Source of the DNA: Betaproteobacteria bacterium UBA2293
GTDB taxonomy: Bacteria > Pseudomonadota > Gammaproteobacteria > Burkholderiales > Rhodocyclaceae
Direction: 5' to 3'
DNA length: 19,061 bases
Assembly: GCA_002345845.1 (NCBI GenBank)
Contig: DDWF01000319.1
Location: 186 to 19,246, forward strand
The position numbers and the translations under genes were made by a program. Shown here in pieces: positions 1 through 7,151 of the stretch (position 1 is the first letter of the stretch; every line of letters begins with the position of its first letter). The notes beneath the pieces were generated by a model. That model saw nothing but the letters and a program-made list of their open reading frames with translations, was not told the origin of the DNA and did not search any database.

Positions 1-251
1 GCGTCCTGGTCGCCGAGCCAGTCGGAACCCTTGACGGTGTCGTACATGTGCCACGTCCAGTGATCTTCCTCGGAGTTGCCAAGGGAGGCAGCGACGCCAC
101 CTTGCGCCGCCACGGTATGCGAACGGGTAGGAAAAACCTTGGAGAGGACGGCCGTCTTCAGGCCGGCTTCGGACAATTGGATGGCGGAACGCAGACCGGC
201 GCCACCGGCACCAACGATCACCGCATCAAACTTGAGAACAGGAATACTCAC
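1..251 (-). CDS. sdhA: Succinate dehydrogenase flavoprotein subunit, N-terminal part (cut by window edge)
   Basis: Only the first ~83 codons lie in the window. The protein starts [19 protein letters not shown], a Rossmann FAD-binding fold with the GxGGAG dinucleotide motif at residues 14-19. It continues through the [10 protein letters not shown] segment, whose histidine falls at residue 45, the same number as the histidine that carries covalent FAD in E. coli SdhA. SdhA oxidises succinate to fumarate on the cytoplasmic face of complex II. The start is a GTG two bases after the sdhD stop codon, so the gene is the third of a tightly packed sdhC-sdhD-sdhA operon; sdhB is expected beyond the window. 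The matching His45 number supports the GTG start. Function is certain; the rest of the gene cannot be judged here. Confidence 0.97.
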   Translation of the reverse strand, partial: MSIPVLKFDAVIVGAGGAGLRSAIQLSEAGLKTAVLSKVFPTRSHTVAAQGGVAASLGNSEEDHWTWHMYDTVKGSDWLGDQD

Positions 252-253
252 GC

Positions 254-601
254 TTACAGCCTCCAGAGAATCGCAGCAGCCCACGCGGTGTAACCCACCA
301 GCGCGGTAACGGTCAGCACGTGCAAGGTCAGGCGCAGGCCCGTCGGCTTGACGTAGTCCATCCAGATGTCACGCACGCCAATCCAGGCGTGATAGAAGAG
401 GCTGACGAAGAACAGGAAAGTCAGGAACTTGATGACGCCATTGGCGAACACACCCTGCCAGGCCTCGAACGTGGACGGCTGGACAATCAGCAGAACGGCA
501 ACGATCAGCACCGAATAGACAGCCATGATGACCGCTGTGGCGCGTTGGGCAATCCAGTCCTTGAGGCCATAGTGAGCCCCGACAACATTACGGTTGATCA
601 C
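254..601 (-). CDS. sdhD: Succinate dehydrogenase membrane anchor subunit SdhD
   Basis: Small integral membrane subunit of complex II with three hydrophobic segments. The segment [17 protein letters not shown] matches the SdhD region that holds the heme b axial histidine and the ubiquinone-site Asp-Tyr pair. With a GTG start at 601 the protein is 115 residues, and these residues fall at His71, Asp82 and Tyr83, the E. coli numbers and length. I therefore prefer this start to an in-frame ATG at 619. The GTG overlaps the sdhC stop as GTGA, a four-base overlap typical of translational coupling, with a G-rich Shine-Dalgarno-like stretch just upstream. Together with SdhC it anchors SdhAB and passes electrons to quinone. 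Confidence 0.95.
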   Translation of the reverse strand: MINRNVVGAHYGLKDWIAQRATAVIMAVYSVLIVAVLLIVQPSTFEAWQGVFANGVIKFLTFLFFVSLFYHAWIGVRDIWMDYVKPTGLRLTLHVLTVTALVGYTAWAAAILWRL

Positions 602-987
602 AGCAGCACCCCCCACCACAGGACCAGAGTCAGCGGAATGCTGACAGCGAGAACGACGGCGGCCGATTTAGCAGACGCCTCCTTCTCGATACCGATATGC
701 AGGTCAAGCAACAGGAAACGGATACCGGCACAAAAATGGTGAACGAAGGCCCAGATCAGACCCGCGAAAATCACCTTGGCAGGCAACGAAGCGGCCAGCG
801 ACTTGAAGGTCGCGTAGCTTTCCGGAGAGGCCAGGCTGGCACCGAATAACCAGAGCAGCAACGGCAGAAAAAGAAACAATCCGGCGCCGCTGACGCGATG
901 CAGAATTGAAACCTTGCCCGCCAGCGGCAACCTGATGGTAGTCAAGTCCAAGTTTTTTGGACGCTTCTTGATGGTCATTTCTGCCAT
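598..987 (-). CDS. sdhC: Succinate dehydrogenase cytochrome b556 subunit SdhC
   Basis: Three-helix membrane subunit of complex II. The N-terminal SILHRVSG motif gives Ser27, His30 and Arg31, residues of the quinone pocket and heme propionate contacts in E. coli. VHHFCAGIR gives His84, the other heme b ligand. These numbers, and the 129-residue length, coincide with E. coli SdhC only when the ATG at 987 is used. That ATG also has a GAGGG ribosome site nine bases upstream; an in-frame TTG at 996 is less likely. It is the first gene of the sdhC-D-A operon and overlaps sdhD by four bases. A perfect TATAAT box lies about 60 bases upstream. Confidence 0.95.
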   Translation of the reverse strand: MAEMTIKKRPKNLDLTTIRLPLAGKVSILHRVSGAGLFLFLPLLLWLFGASLASPESYATFKSLAASLPAKVIFAGLIWAFVHHFCAGIRFLLLDLHIGIEKEASAKSAAVVLAVSIPLTLVLWWGVLL

Positions 988-1049
988 GAACGTCAACCCT
1001 CGCGTAAATGTGCGGTTTACCGCTTGTACGTCGTTTGAAAAGAACCGTA

Positions 1050-1055
1050 ATTATA
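1050..1055 (-). promoter_or_regulatory. Candidate -10 box of the sdh operon promoter
   Basis: The minus strand reads a perfect TATAAT in an A/T-rich patch between the end of the GntR gene and sdhC, giving a leader of about 55 bases to the sdhC ATG. No convincing -35 box was found at 15-18 bp, so the promoter may need an activator or an extended contact. This is inference from sequence. Confidence 0.5.
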
Positions 1056-1117
1056 CATTCAATTGCCGCCTGACACCGCCCCCCAAGGCGTTATCAGGGC
1101 ATTCGGACATCCTGCTT

Positions 1118-1873
1118 TCAGCCTAGTTCATTGCGGTAGTAATGATGGCGAGTGCAGTACAGGCCGAGACGCCATTCGACCGGTTTGTTGCCATAGGTAT
1201 AGGCCGTCCGTTCAACACGCAGCAATGGCTCGCCGGCCGGAACACCCAACCTTGCGGCACTTTCGGCATCGGCGGCAACGGCGCGCAGACGCTCCTCGGC
1301 GCGAATCATGCGCACGCCGTAGTCGCTCTCGAACAGGCTGTACAACGAACGCTCGCCGCCACGCAAGGCATCGAGCGTCAGGCCATCAAACAATTCGGCA
1401 ACCAGATGAATCTGATCGAAGACCACGGCCTCGCCGCCAAAGCGCAGAATGCGGCTGACCCGAATCACCGCATCACCAACCGCCAGCCCCAGCGCCCCGG
1501 CCACCTCAGCCGTCGCCGGCAGCGATTCGCAGGCGCTCGCATCACTGACACCGTGCGTCACCTTGCCGTCGTCCGGAACCAGGCGCAGAAAACGGTAGAA
1601 GGAGCGCGGATCGCTGTGGGTGGCGACAAAAGTACCCTTGCCCTGACGACGAACCAGCATGTTTTCCGCCGCCATTTCGTCGATCGCCTTGCGAACCGTG
1701 CCCTGGCTGACATTGAAACGAACCGCCAGTTCGCCTTCGCTGGGAATGGCATCCCCGGGCCCCCACTCCCCCTCCTCCAGGCTGCGGATCAGAAAATCCT
1801 TGATCTGACGATAGAGCGGACTGAACGTCGGCGAATGCGCACGCATGGCGGCACGGGAAGAGTCTTGGGTCAT
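1118..1873 (-). CDS. GntR-family (HutC subfamily, UTRA domain) transcriptional regulator
   Basis: The 251-residue protein has an N-terminal winged-helix GntR domain (about residues 18-85, with PSEGELAVRFNVSQGTVRKA as the recognition region and RRQGKGTFV as the wing). A UTRA effector-binding domain (about 100-245) follows, so it belongs to the HutC subfamily. The reading frame is open upstream to 2047, but the ATG at 1873 leaves normal GntR length and sits about 42 bases after a plausible promoter start. No good Shine-Dalgarno precedes it. The gene is divergent from mdh and lies directly upstream of the sdh operon in the same direction. From this context I infer control of TCA-cycle genes (mdh, itself, perhaps sdh), with a central metabolite as a possible effector; the ligand is unknown. 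A perfect palindrome overlapping its own promoter suggests autorepression. Confidence 0.9.
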   Translation of the reverse strand: MTQDSSRAAMRAHSPTFSPLYRQIKDFLIRSLEEGEWGPGDAIPSEGELAVRFNVSQGTVRKAIDEMAAENMLVRRQGKGTFVATHSDPRSFYRFLRLVPDDGKVTHGVSDASACESLPATAEVAGALGLAVGDAVIRVSRILRFGGEAVVFDQIHLVAELFDGLTLDALRGGERSLYSLFESDYGVRMIRAEERLRAVAADAESAARLGVPAGEPLLRVERTAYTYGNKPVEWRLGLYCTRHHYYRNELG

Positions 1874-1918
1874 GGTCGGAAATTTCAGCACAATTCCGCC
1901 CCAGCGTCCACGAAAAGT

Positions 1919-1934
1919 TGTCTTATATAAGACA
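1919..1934. promoter_or_regulatory. Perfect palindromic operator, probably for the GntR regulator
   Basis: TGTCTTATATAAGACA is a perfect 16-bp inverted repeat in the intergenic region between the GntR gene and mdh. It covers the putative -10 box of the GntR gene and ends nine bases before the -35 box of the mdh promoter. GntR/HutC dimers bind such A/T-centred palindromes, so autoregulation and control of mdh are both possible. The link to this regulator is inferred from position. Confidence 0.7.
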
Positions 1935-1950
1935 GATGATGAATTGACAG
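1922..1950 (-). promoter_or_regulatory. Candidate promoter of the GntR regulator gene
   Basis: The minus strand reads CTGTCA (1945-1950), a 17-bp spacer, then TATAAG (1922-1927). The -10 box lies inside the 16-bp palindrome, and the -35 box shares bases with the -35 box of the divergent mdh promoter. Predicted start is near 1915. Confidence 0.5.
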
Positions 1951-1972
1951 TCTTCAGGCGAACTTCTAACAT
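1944..1972 (+). promoter_or_regulatory. Candidate sigma-70 promoter of mdh
   Basis: A consensus TTGACA (1944-1949) is followed after exactly 17 bp by TAACAT (1967-1972). This gives a leader of roughly 90 bases to the mdh ATG. It lies immediately beside the palindromic operator, so a bound regulator would sit just upstream of RNA polymerase. Confidence 0.6.
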
Positions 1973-2070
1973 CTTGAGTTCTCGTGCCACTGACGCAAGG
2001 TGCAGTTCACCGGTTGGCATCCGAGCCAAACGAATAATCTCAATCACGCTGTTTCATTCAGGAGCGACAT

Positions 2071-3057
2071 ATGTCCAAAGCCCCCATGCGCGTAGCTGTT
2101 ACCGGCGCCGCCGGCCAGATCGGTTATAGCCTGCTGTTCCGTATCGCCTCCGGCGAAATGCTCGGCAAAGATCAGCCGGTCATCCTTCAGCTGCTCGACC
2201 TGCCGCAAGCCCAGCAAGCCGTGAAGGGCGTCATGATGGAGCTGGAAGACTGTGCCTTCCCGCTGCTCGCCGGCATGGTCGCCACGGACGATCCGAACGT
2301 CGCCTTCAAGGATGCTGACGTCTGCCTGCTGGTTGGTGCCCGTCCGCGCACCAAGGGCATGGAACGTGCCGACCTGCTGACCGCCAACGGCGCCATCTTC
2401 ACGGTGCAAGGCAAGGCCATCGCCGAAAACGCCAAGGAAGACGTCAAGGTCCTGGTCGTTGGCAATCCCTGCAACACCAACGCCTTCATCGCCGCCGCCG
2501 CCGCCAAGAAGGTTGGCCGCACCAACCCGAACAATTACCACGGCATGCTGCGCCTGGACCACAACCGCGCCCTGTCGCAACTGGCCGGCAAGGCTGGCCG
2601 TGCCGTTTCTTCCCTGAAGAAGCTGGTCGTCTGGGGTAACCACTCGCCGACGATGTACGCCGACTACCGCTACTGCACCTCCAATGGCGACAGCGTCAAG
2701 GCCCTGATCAACGATCACGCCTGGAACAACGACGTCTTCCTGCCGACCGTCGGCAAGCGCGGCGCTGCCATCATCGAAGCCCGTGGCCTGTCCTCGGCCG
2801 CTTCCGCTGCCAACGCTGCCATCGACCACGTCCGCGACTGGGTCCTCGGTTCCGACGAATGGGTCACCATGGGTGTTCCTTCCGATGGCTCCTACGGCAT
2901 CCCGGCCGGCATCGTCTTCGGCTTCCCGTGTGAGTGCAAGGGTGGTTCCTTCAAGATCATCCAGGGTCTGGAGATCGATTCCTACAGCCAGGAAAAGATC
3001 AACATCACGCTCAAGGAACTGACCGACGAAGCAGAAGCCGTCAAGGACATGCTGTAA
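2071..3057 (+). CDS. mdh: Malate dehydrogenase (NAD-dependent)
   Basis: Cytoplasmic TCA enzyme that interconverts malate and oxaloacetate. The 328-residue protein is normal length for the ~330-residue LDH/MDH-type enzymes. It has the NAD-binding TGAAGQIG loop (residues 11-18), an acidic NAD-binding Asp43, and substrate arginines in RPRTKGMER (Arg93, Arg99). It also has the GNPCNTN segment (131-137), Asp163 in RLDHNRA and the catalytic His191 in WGNHSPTMY. The ATG has an AGGAG ribosome site six bases upstream. A strong sigma-70-like promoter and a palindromic operator lie upstream, and an intrinsic terminator follows, so it is probably transcribed alone. Its strong bias for C-ending codons suggests high expression. 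It sits divergent to the GntR regulator and near sdh. Confidence 0.97.
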   Translation: MSKAPMRVAVTGAAGQIGYSLLFRIASGEMLGKDQPVILQLLDLPQAQQAVKGVMMELEDCAFPLLAGMVATDDPNVAFKDADVCLLVGARPRTKGMERADLLTANGAIFTVQGKAIAENAKEDVKVLVVGNPCNTNAFIAAAAAKKVGRTNPNNYHGMLRLDHNRALSQLAGKAGRAVSSLKKLVVWGNHSPTMYADYRYCTSNGDSVKALINDHAWNNDVFLPTVGKRGAAIIEARGLSSAASAANAAIDHVRDWVLGSDEWVTMGVPSDGSYGIPAGIVFGFPCECKGGSFKIIQGLEIDSYSQEKINITLKELTDEAEAVKDML

Positions 3058-3061
3058 GGCA

Positions 3062-3092
3062 AGCTGTTAGCTGCTAGTCATTAGCTGTTAGC
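3062..3092. repeat. Short direct repeats AGCTGTTAGC downstream of mdh
   Basis: AGCTGTTAGC occurs at 3062-3071 and again at 3083-3092, with a related AGCTGCTAG overlapping the first copy. The block lies between the mdh stop and its terminator. No function is apparent; it may be a small intergenic repeat family or slippage-generated sequence. Confidence 0.5.
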
Positions 3093-3098
3093 AAAATC

Positions 3099-3134
3099 AG
3101 AGGCCACGGTAAAATGCCGTGGCCTCTTGCTTTT
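3099..3134 (+). terminator. Intrinsic terminator of mdh
   Basis: An 11-bp perfect stem, AGAGGCCACGG (3099-3109) pairing with CCGTGGCCTCT (3117-3127), has a seven-base loop and is followed by TGCTTTT. It lies 41 bases after the mdh stop and separates mdh from the CitE-like gene. Confidence 0.88.
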
Positions 3135-3172
3135 CCGCTCACCCCCTAACATCCTGATCCTCACAGTTCACC

Positions 3173-4156
3173 ATGCGTCATCCGAAAACGGTTCTTTTTG
3201 CCGGCGAAAAACCTTTTCCCATCCTGCCCGCCGTCGATCACTACGCCGGCTCGGAAAAGCTGATGAAGAAGGCGTTGCAACTGCAGCAGGAACTCGGGCC
3301 GATCTTCGATATCACCTGCGACTGCGAGGACGGCGCCCATGCCGGTGCCGAGCGCGAACATGCCGAGATGGCCGCCGGCGTCATCATGTCGGATGACAAC
3401 CGCTTCAACCGCGTCGGCGCCCGCATCCATGACGTGACCCACGCGCACTGGCGGCAGGATCTGGAAATCCTGATCCGCATTGCCGGCCACCGACTGCCCT
3501 TCATCACCTTGCCGAAGCCGTGCAGCGCCGCTGATGTCGAAATCCAGATTGACACGCTGCGCGAGATCGAGCGCGCTTGCGGCATCAAGCAGCCGATCCC
3601 GGTGCACGTGCTGATCGAGACGCACGGTGCCCTGCGCGAGGTCTCGCAGATTGCCGCCCTGCCCGGCGTCGAGTCGCTTGATTTCGGTCTGATGGATTTC
3701 GTTTCCGGCCATCACGGCGCCATTCCCGGCAGCGCCATGAAAAGTCCCGGTCAGTTCGAGCACCCGCTGGTTGCCCGCGCCAAGTGCGAAATCAGCGCCG
3801 CCGCCCTGGCCAATGGCGTCGTGCCGTCGCACAACGTGACCACCGAACTGAAGGACCTCGACTACATCCGCAACGACGCCCTGCGTGCCCGCCGCGAATT
3901 CGGCTACCTGCGCATGTGGAGCATTCACCCGAACCAGATCGTGCCGATCGTCGAGGCGATGCGCCCCGACTTCTCCGAAGTCCAGGCCGCGGCCGAGATC
4001 CTGATCGCCGCCCAGGACAAGGACTGGGGTCCGACCCAGTACGCCGGCAAGCTGCACGACCGGGCCTCTTACCGCTACTACTGGGAATTGCTCGAGCGCG
4101 CCCAGGTCACCGGCATGGACATCCCGGACGAGGCGATGAGCCGCTTCTTTGGCTGA
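3173..4156 (+). CDS. CitE-like HpcH/HpaI aldolase / citrate lyase beta-family protein
   Basis: A 327-residue TIM-barrel protein of the HpcH/HpaI aldolase-citrate lyase beta (CitE) family. Visible family motifs are TCDCEDGA (49-55, acidic metal/acyl contacts), VGARIHD (Arg84), LPKP (Lys115), LIETHGAL (148-154, metal-binding Glu149), GLMDF (Asp175) and WSIHPNQIVPIV near residue 255. Such enzymes make or break carbon-carbon bonds of acyl-CoA thioesters such as malyl-CoA, methylmalyl-CoA or citramalyl-CoA. There is no citrate lyase alpha or gamma gene nearby, so it is not part of a classical citrate lyase; it acts alone on an unknown CoA substrate. The position after mdh suggests a link to malate/glyoxylate metabolism, which is inference. 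It overlaps truC by eight bases. No clear ribosome site precedes the ATG, and the mdh terminator lies just upstream. Confidence 0.88.
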   Translation: MRHPKTVLFAGEKPFPILPAVDHYAGSEKLMKKALQLQQELGPIFDITCDCEDGAHAGAEREHAEMAAGVIMSDDNRFNRVGARIHDVTHAHWRQDLEILIRIAGHRLPFITLPKPCSAADVEIQIDTLREIERACGIKQPIPVHVLIETHGALREVSQIAALPGVESLDFGLMDFVSGHHGAIPGSAMKSPGQFEHPLVARAKCEISAAALANGVVPSHNVTTELKDLDYIRNDALRARREFGYLRMWSIHPNQIVPIVEAMRPDFSEVQAAAEILIAAQDKDWGPTQYAGKLHDRASYRYYWELLERAQVTGMDIPDEAMSRFFG

Positions 4157-4880
4157 AGAACTGAGCATCCTCTGGCGCGATGAGCACATCGTCGTCATCG
4201 ACAAGCCGCCGAACCTGCTCGTTCACCGCTCGGAAATCGACCGCCACGAAACGCGCTTCGCCATTCAAATCCTGCGCGACCAGATCGGCCAGCGCGTCTG
4301 GCCGGCACACCGACTGGACCGCGGCACCTCGGGCGTGCTGCTGTTCGGGCTGAGTGCCGAAATCGCCAGCACCCTCGGCAAACAGTTCGCCGCCGGCACC
4401 GTGAGCAAGCGCTATCTGGCGGTCGTTCGCGGCCATCCGCCGCTGGCCGGCAGCATCGATCACCCGCTCTCGCGCCAGCGCGACGACTATGAATTCCGCG
4501 GCGAGCGCAGCAGCGACGAGGCGCAATCGGCGCTGACAAATTATCGGCGGCTCGCCGAGATTGAACTGCCAGTGGCCATCGACCGCTATCCGAGCAGCCG
4601 CTATGCCCTGCTCGAACTGGAGCCGGTGACCGGCCGCCGCCATCAGCTTCGCCGGCACCTCAAGCATATCGCTCACCCGATCATCGGCGATGCGACCTAC
4701 GGCAAGGGCCGGCACAACCGCTATTTCGCCGAACATCTGGCCTGCCGGAGACTGCTTCTGGCATGTACAGAACTGGGTTTCGACCACCCGTTGAACGGTG
4801 AACGGCTGCAAACAAAAGCGCCAGTGTCCGGCGAATTTGCCGGGCTACTGGCGCGCTTTGGCTGGCTGGTCGATCAGTAG
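4149..4880 (+). CDS. truC: tRNA pseudouridine(65) synthase TruC (RluA family)
   Basis: The 243-residue protein matches E. coli TruC along its length by eye: an N-terminal DEHIVVIDKPPNLLVHRS, the RDQIGQ-VWPAHRLDRGTSGVLLFGL core, and the C-terminal GRRHQLRRHLKHIAHPIIGD segment. The catalytic aspartate is Asp57 in HRLDRGTSG, the motif II of RluA-type pseudouridine synthases. TruC isomerises U65 in tRNAs. The start is unusual: no ATG or GTG exists in frame at the right place, and a TTG overlaps the end of the CitE-like gene by eight bases, implying translational coupling. The gene ends convergently with the CBS-domain gene, overlapping it by seven bases. Confidence 0.92.
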   Translation: MAEELSILWRDEHIVVIDKPPNLLVHRSEIDRHETRFAIQILRDQIGQRVWPAHRLDRGTSGVLLFGLSAEIASTLGKQFAAGTVSKRYLAVVRGHPPLAGSIDHPLSRQRDDYEFRGERSSDEAQSALTNYRRLAEIELPVAIDRYPSSRYALLELEPVTGRRHQLRRHLKHIAHPIIGDATYGKGRHNRYFAEHLACRRLLLACTELGFDHPLNGERLQTKAPVSGEFAGLLARFGWLVDQ

Positions 4881-5314
4881 CCGATAGAACCTTCAAGGTC
4901 TTCGAGGTGCTTCAATTCGCGCTCGAATTCAACTAGATCCTGGCCCAAGGCATCGCGGGCCGACACCATGCCGATCGGTGCGCCGTTCGCATCGATTACC
5001 GGCACGTGACGGAAGCCGCCCTCGGCCATCATGTAGAGCGCATAAGCCAGCGGCTTGTCGACACCTATCGTCTGCGGGTCCTTGACCATCACACTGGCCA
5101 CCGGCGTCGTATCGGGGTCGAGTGCCGCCGCCAGGACCTTGTTCAGCGCATCACGCTCGGTGAAGATGCCGGCGATCCGTCCGCTTTCGATGACCACCAA
5201 CGCCCCGATGCGCTGCTCGGCCATCAGTCGCGCCGCAGCCCGCACGGTCATGTCCTTGCTGGCCGTCACCAGACTGCGTCCGGCCAGTACCTCTTTGATC
5301 ACCCTTCTTGGCAT
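4874..5314 (-). CDS. Tandem CBS-domain protein
   Basis: A 146-residue cytoplasmic protein made of two CBS domains (about residues 9-65 and 75-130). Each carries the typical GALVVIE-GRIAGIFTERD or RHVPVIDANGAPIGMVSARD strand-turn-helix with a nucleotide-binding aspartate. The C-terminal tail is acidic and helical. CBS pairs bind adenine nucleotides (AMP, ATP, SAM) and act as energy or ligand sensors; here no catalytic domain is attached, so its partner is unknown. The ATG has an AGGAG site six bases upstream. It lies 73 bases downstream of a tiny membrane-peptide gene in the same direction and may share its transcript. Confidence 0.92.
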   Translation of the reverse strand: MPRRVIKEVLAGRSLVTASKDMTVRAAARLMAEQRIGALVVIESGRIAGIFTERDALNKVLAAALDPDTTPVASVMVKDPQTIGVDKPLAYALYMMAEGGFRHVPVIDANGAPIGMVSARDALGQDLVEFERELKHLEDLEGSIGY

Positions 5315-5387
5315 GTTTGTCTCCTCTTTGTCTTTAGGGGTGACCTATTGTGACCAAGTTCCGGGAAAAACACAGCCCGGGGGCGAA

Positions 5388-5465
5388 CTATTTCGCCTTG
5401 AGGACAACCAGGACGATCAGGGCAAAGATGATCAGGAGGCCGATCAGTTCGAAATTAATGAACAT
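5388..5465 (-). CDS. Small single-pass membrane peptide (25 residues), hypothetical
   Basis: A minus-strand reading frame of 25 codons plus TAG begins 12 bases after the stop of the PstS-like gene. It has a GAGGA ribosome site nine bases before its ATG. The product starts MFINFELIGLLIIFALIVLV and ends with a Lys-Ala-Lys tail: a short polar start, an uninterrupted hydrophobic helix long enough to span a membrane, and a basic end. This is the form of known small membrane subunits and regulators such as KdpF or CydX, but I recognise no specific family. Spacing suggests co-translation with the porin and PstS-like genes. Too short for default gene callers. A chance ORF cannot be excluded, though ribosome site, position and composition all agree. 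Confidence 0.6.
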   Translation of the reverse strand: MFINFELIGLLIIFALIVLVVLKAK

Positions 5466-5477
5466 TGTCTCGAATCC

Positions 5478-5915
5478 TCAGGGCGCCAGTTCATAAACGA
5501 TGTTGAAGCGGGCGTCGGCCTTCGCCTGCTCGATGAAGCCAATGCCACAGGGCTGGGCGGCAATCCACTTGATCGCTTCGTCGGGCGTGGAGACCTTGGG
5601 CAAGGCCTGCAGGCGCCCGGAGAAAATCTGCCGCGACCAGTAGGCATTGACCTCGGCCAAGTCCTTGCCGACCAGCCGACGGTAGAACTGCCCGCGCACC
5701 GGATGGTCGTCGACGAGGTCAACCGGCTGCGCCTCGCGCCCGTTGAAGAACTGACGATAGCGGCCGAAGAAAATGTTGACCACCTCGTTGCGCGTCATCA
5801 CCGCAACCCCGCATCGGGCATTGACCACCACCGCCAGGGCACCCGTTGCCTGAGCGAATGGCGCCGGCAGCAGCAGCGCCAGGACGATCAGGATCCGGGA
5901 AGGAAGCCGGCTCAT
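5478..5915 (-). CDS. Small periplasmic PstS-like (phosphate-ABC substrate-binding-like) protein
   Basis: The 145-residue protein has a clear signal peptide (MSRLPSR, hydrophobic core, AQA cleavage site near residue 23). A mature part with the sequence EVVNIFFGRYRQFFNGREAQPVDL and GQFYRRLVG follows, typical of the short PBP-like proteins usually annotated as phosphate ABC transporter substrate-binding proteins. It is far shorter than true PstS (~320-350 residues) and has no transporter genes beside it, so a sensory or scavenging role is as likely as transport. The ATG at 5915 lies four bases after the porin stop; an in-frame TTG at 5930 is less likely because the ATG begins the signal peptide. 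It is the second gene of a porin/PstS-like/small-peptide set. Confidence 0.75.
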   Translation of the reverse strand: MSRLPSRILIVLALLLPAPFAQATGALAVVVNARCGVAVMTRNEVVNIFFGRYRQFFNGREAQPVDLVDDHPVRGQFYRRLVGKDLAEVNAYWSRQIFSGRLQALPKVSTPDEAIKWIAAQPCGIGFIEQAKADARFNIVYELAP

Positions 5916-5919
5916 GATC

Positions 5920-7140
5920 TCAGAAAACAAAATCCATGCTCAGCGAAAAAACGTCCAAGCGGCCGTCCCAGTCGGCCTGCTCGCGCCGGTACGGGAAGAT
6001 TGAGCTGCTGTCGCCGCGAATGGCGTCCCACTGTGCCTTGAGCGCCAGACTGGGCATCACGTCCCAGCGCGCGCCCAGAATGGCGGTGCCCTGCTCGGCC
6101 CGCGAATCGCCGCGCACCCTGGCAACCAGCGGATGGACCGTCGCCGTGCGCCGGGTGGAATCGACATGCGAATAGCCGATATAGGGCGTCACCGAGCCGA
6201 TGCGATAACCGGCCAGCACATAGCCGGCCCACGAATTCTCGAAGGCCTTGCTGCCCTGATCGATGGCATTGAGCATCAACTGGACCTGCCAGGGACCGCT
6301 GTCATAGACCAGACCAAGCGAGTAGTAATGACTGCGCGTGCCGTCGGTCTCCAGATAATCCAGGGCGGCCTGAGCCTCGGCCGGCGAAAAGATGCCGGGA
6401 ACCAGGGCGGCGACGTCATCGGCAATCGGCAGGCTGCTGTTGAAGCGAATGTTGGCGTAGCTGCCGCGCAGCAGCCAGTTGCCGGTCTGGTATTCCAGGT
6501 AAGCACCCATCAGGGGCGAGCCGTCGATCTTCCATTGCTTGTCGGCCAGCGGGATCTTGCCGTCCGCGATGCCGTAATAGACCTTGCCGCGCAGCATGCT
6601 GTCGCCCACCGGCACGGTCAGCGCCGCGTCGGCACCGCTGACGCTGTAGAACGGCAGGTACCAGAAGTAATCGCCGGGCGGCCGTACCGTCAGATAGGAG
6701 TAACCGACCAGCCGGGAATCGGCCAGCATGAAGAATTCCGTCCCCAGGCGCCCCAAGCGCAGGCTGAGCGCCGGATTCGGATCGATCTTGAGATAGGCCC
6801 AGGCAACTTCCGGCTTGAAGGTCCGGTCGTAACGATAGCGACTGACCCCCTGGACAACGGCCTCCACCACCGGCGTCAGGCGCCAGTTGGCCTGCACGCC
6901 GAGCACGCTGTCGGTACGGGCATTCCAGTGGTCAGTGGCGCCGCGCGGCTGGGAGATGTCGCGAACGAATTCGACATCGTCGCTGCTGGTGCGGACGGCA
7001 CCCAGCGTGCCGAAGCCGCGGATGGTGAAGTCACTGCCGGTTTCGGCCAGCGTCGGCAACGCCAGGGCAATCAGCGCAAGAGCCGCCCACAGGCGGCGAC
7101 CCGGAAGCATGGATGCGCTCGTGGAAAAAATGGGGATCAT
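5920..7140 (-). CDS. Outer-membrane porin-like beta-barrel protein
   Basis: A 406-residue exported protein: signal peptide ending LALPTLAE, then alternating hydrophobic/aromatic strands (for example SRYRYDRTF, WAYLKI, YYGIADG) and a C-terminal phenylalanine in SLSMDFVF, the recognition signature for outer-membrane barrels. I recognise it as a porin-like protein but not a specific channel; the substrate is unknown. It is directly followed by a PstS-like periplasmic protein, a pairing that suggests uptake or sensing of one ligand. The start is uncertain: the ATG at 7140 lies only 11 bases after the T-run of a strong terminator, while an in-frame ATG at 7110 gives a neater signal peptide with an Arg-Arg n-region (MLPGRRLWAALALIALALP). 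Confidence 0.8.
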   Translation of the reverse strand: MIPIFSTSASMLPGRRLWAALALIALALPTLAETGSDFTIRGFGTLGAVRTSSDDVEFVRDISQPRGATDHWNARTDSVLGVQANWRLTPVVEAVVQGVSRYRYDRTFKPEVAWAYLKIDPNPALSLRLGRLGTEFFMLADSRLVGYSYLTVRPPGDYFWYLPFYSVSGADAALTVPVGDSMLRGKVYYGIADGKIPLADKQWKIDGSPLMGAYLEYQTGNWLLRGSYANIRFNSSLPIADDVAALVPGIFSPAEAQAALDYLETDGTRSHYYSLGLVYDSGPWQVQLMLNAIDQGSKAFENSWAGYVLAGYRIGSVTPYIGYSHVDSTRRTATVHPLVARVRGDSRAEQGTAILGARWDVMPSLALKAQWDAIRGDSSSIFPYRREQADWDGRLDVFSLSMDFVF

Positions 7141-7151
7141 TGGCGGTCAAG

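Noticed and set aside
2044..2829. Long open frame antisense to mdh (261 codons).
   Set aside because: It is opposite a highly conserved enzyme gene with strong third-position GC bias, has repetitive Gly/Val/Gln composition and no recognisable domain; a shadow frame.
3127..3152. Possible promoter TTGCTT ... TAACAT for the CitE-like gene.
   Set aside because: The spacer is only 14 bp, and the -35 part is the tail of the mdh terminator.
3161..4204. Long minus-strand open frame (347 codons) opposite the CitE-like gene.
   Set aside because: The composition is that of an antisense frame, there is no ribosome site, and the plus strand encodes a clear family protein.
5382..5397. Small hairpin GGCGAA/TTCGCC at the end of the micro-peptide gene as a terminator.
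   Set aside because: Six-base stem, no T-run; too weak to call.
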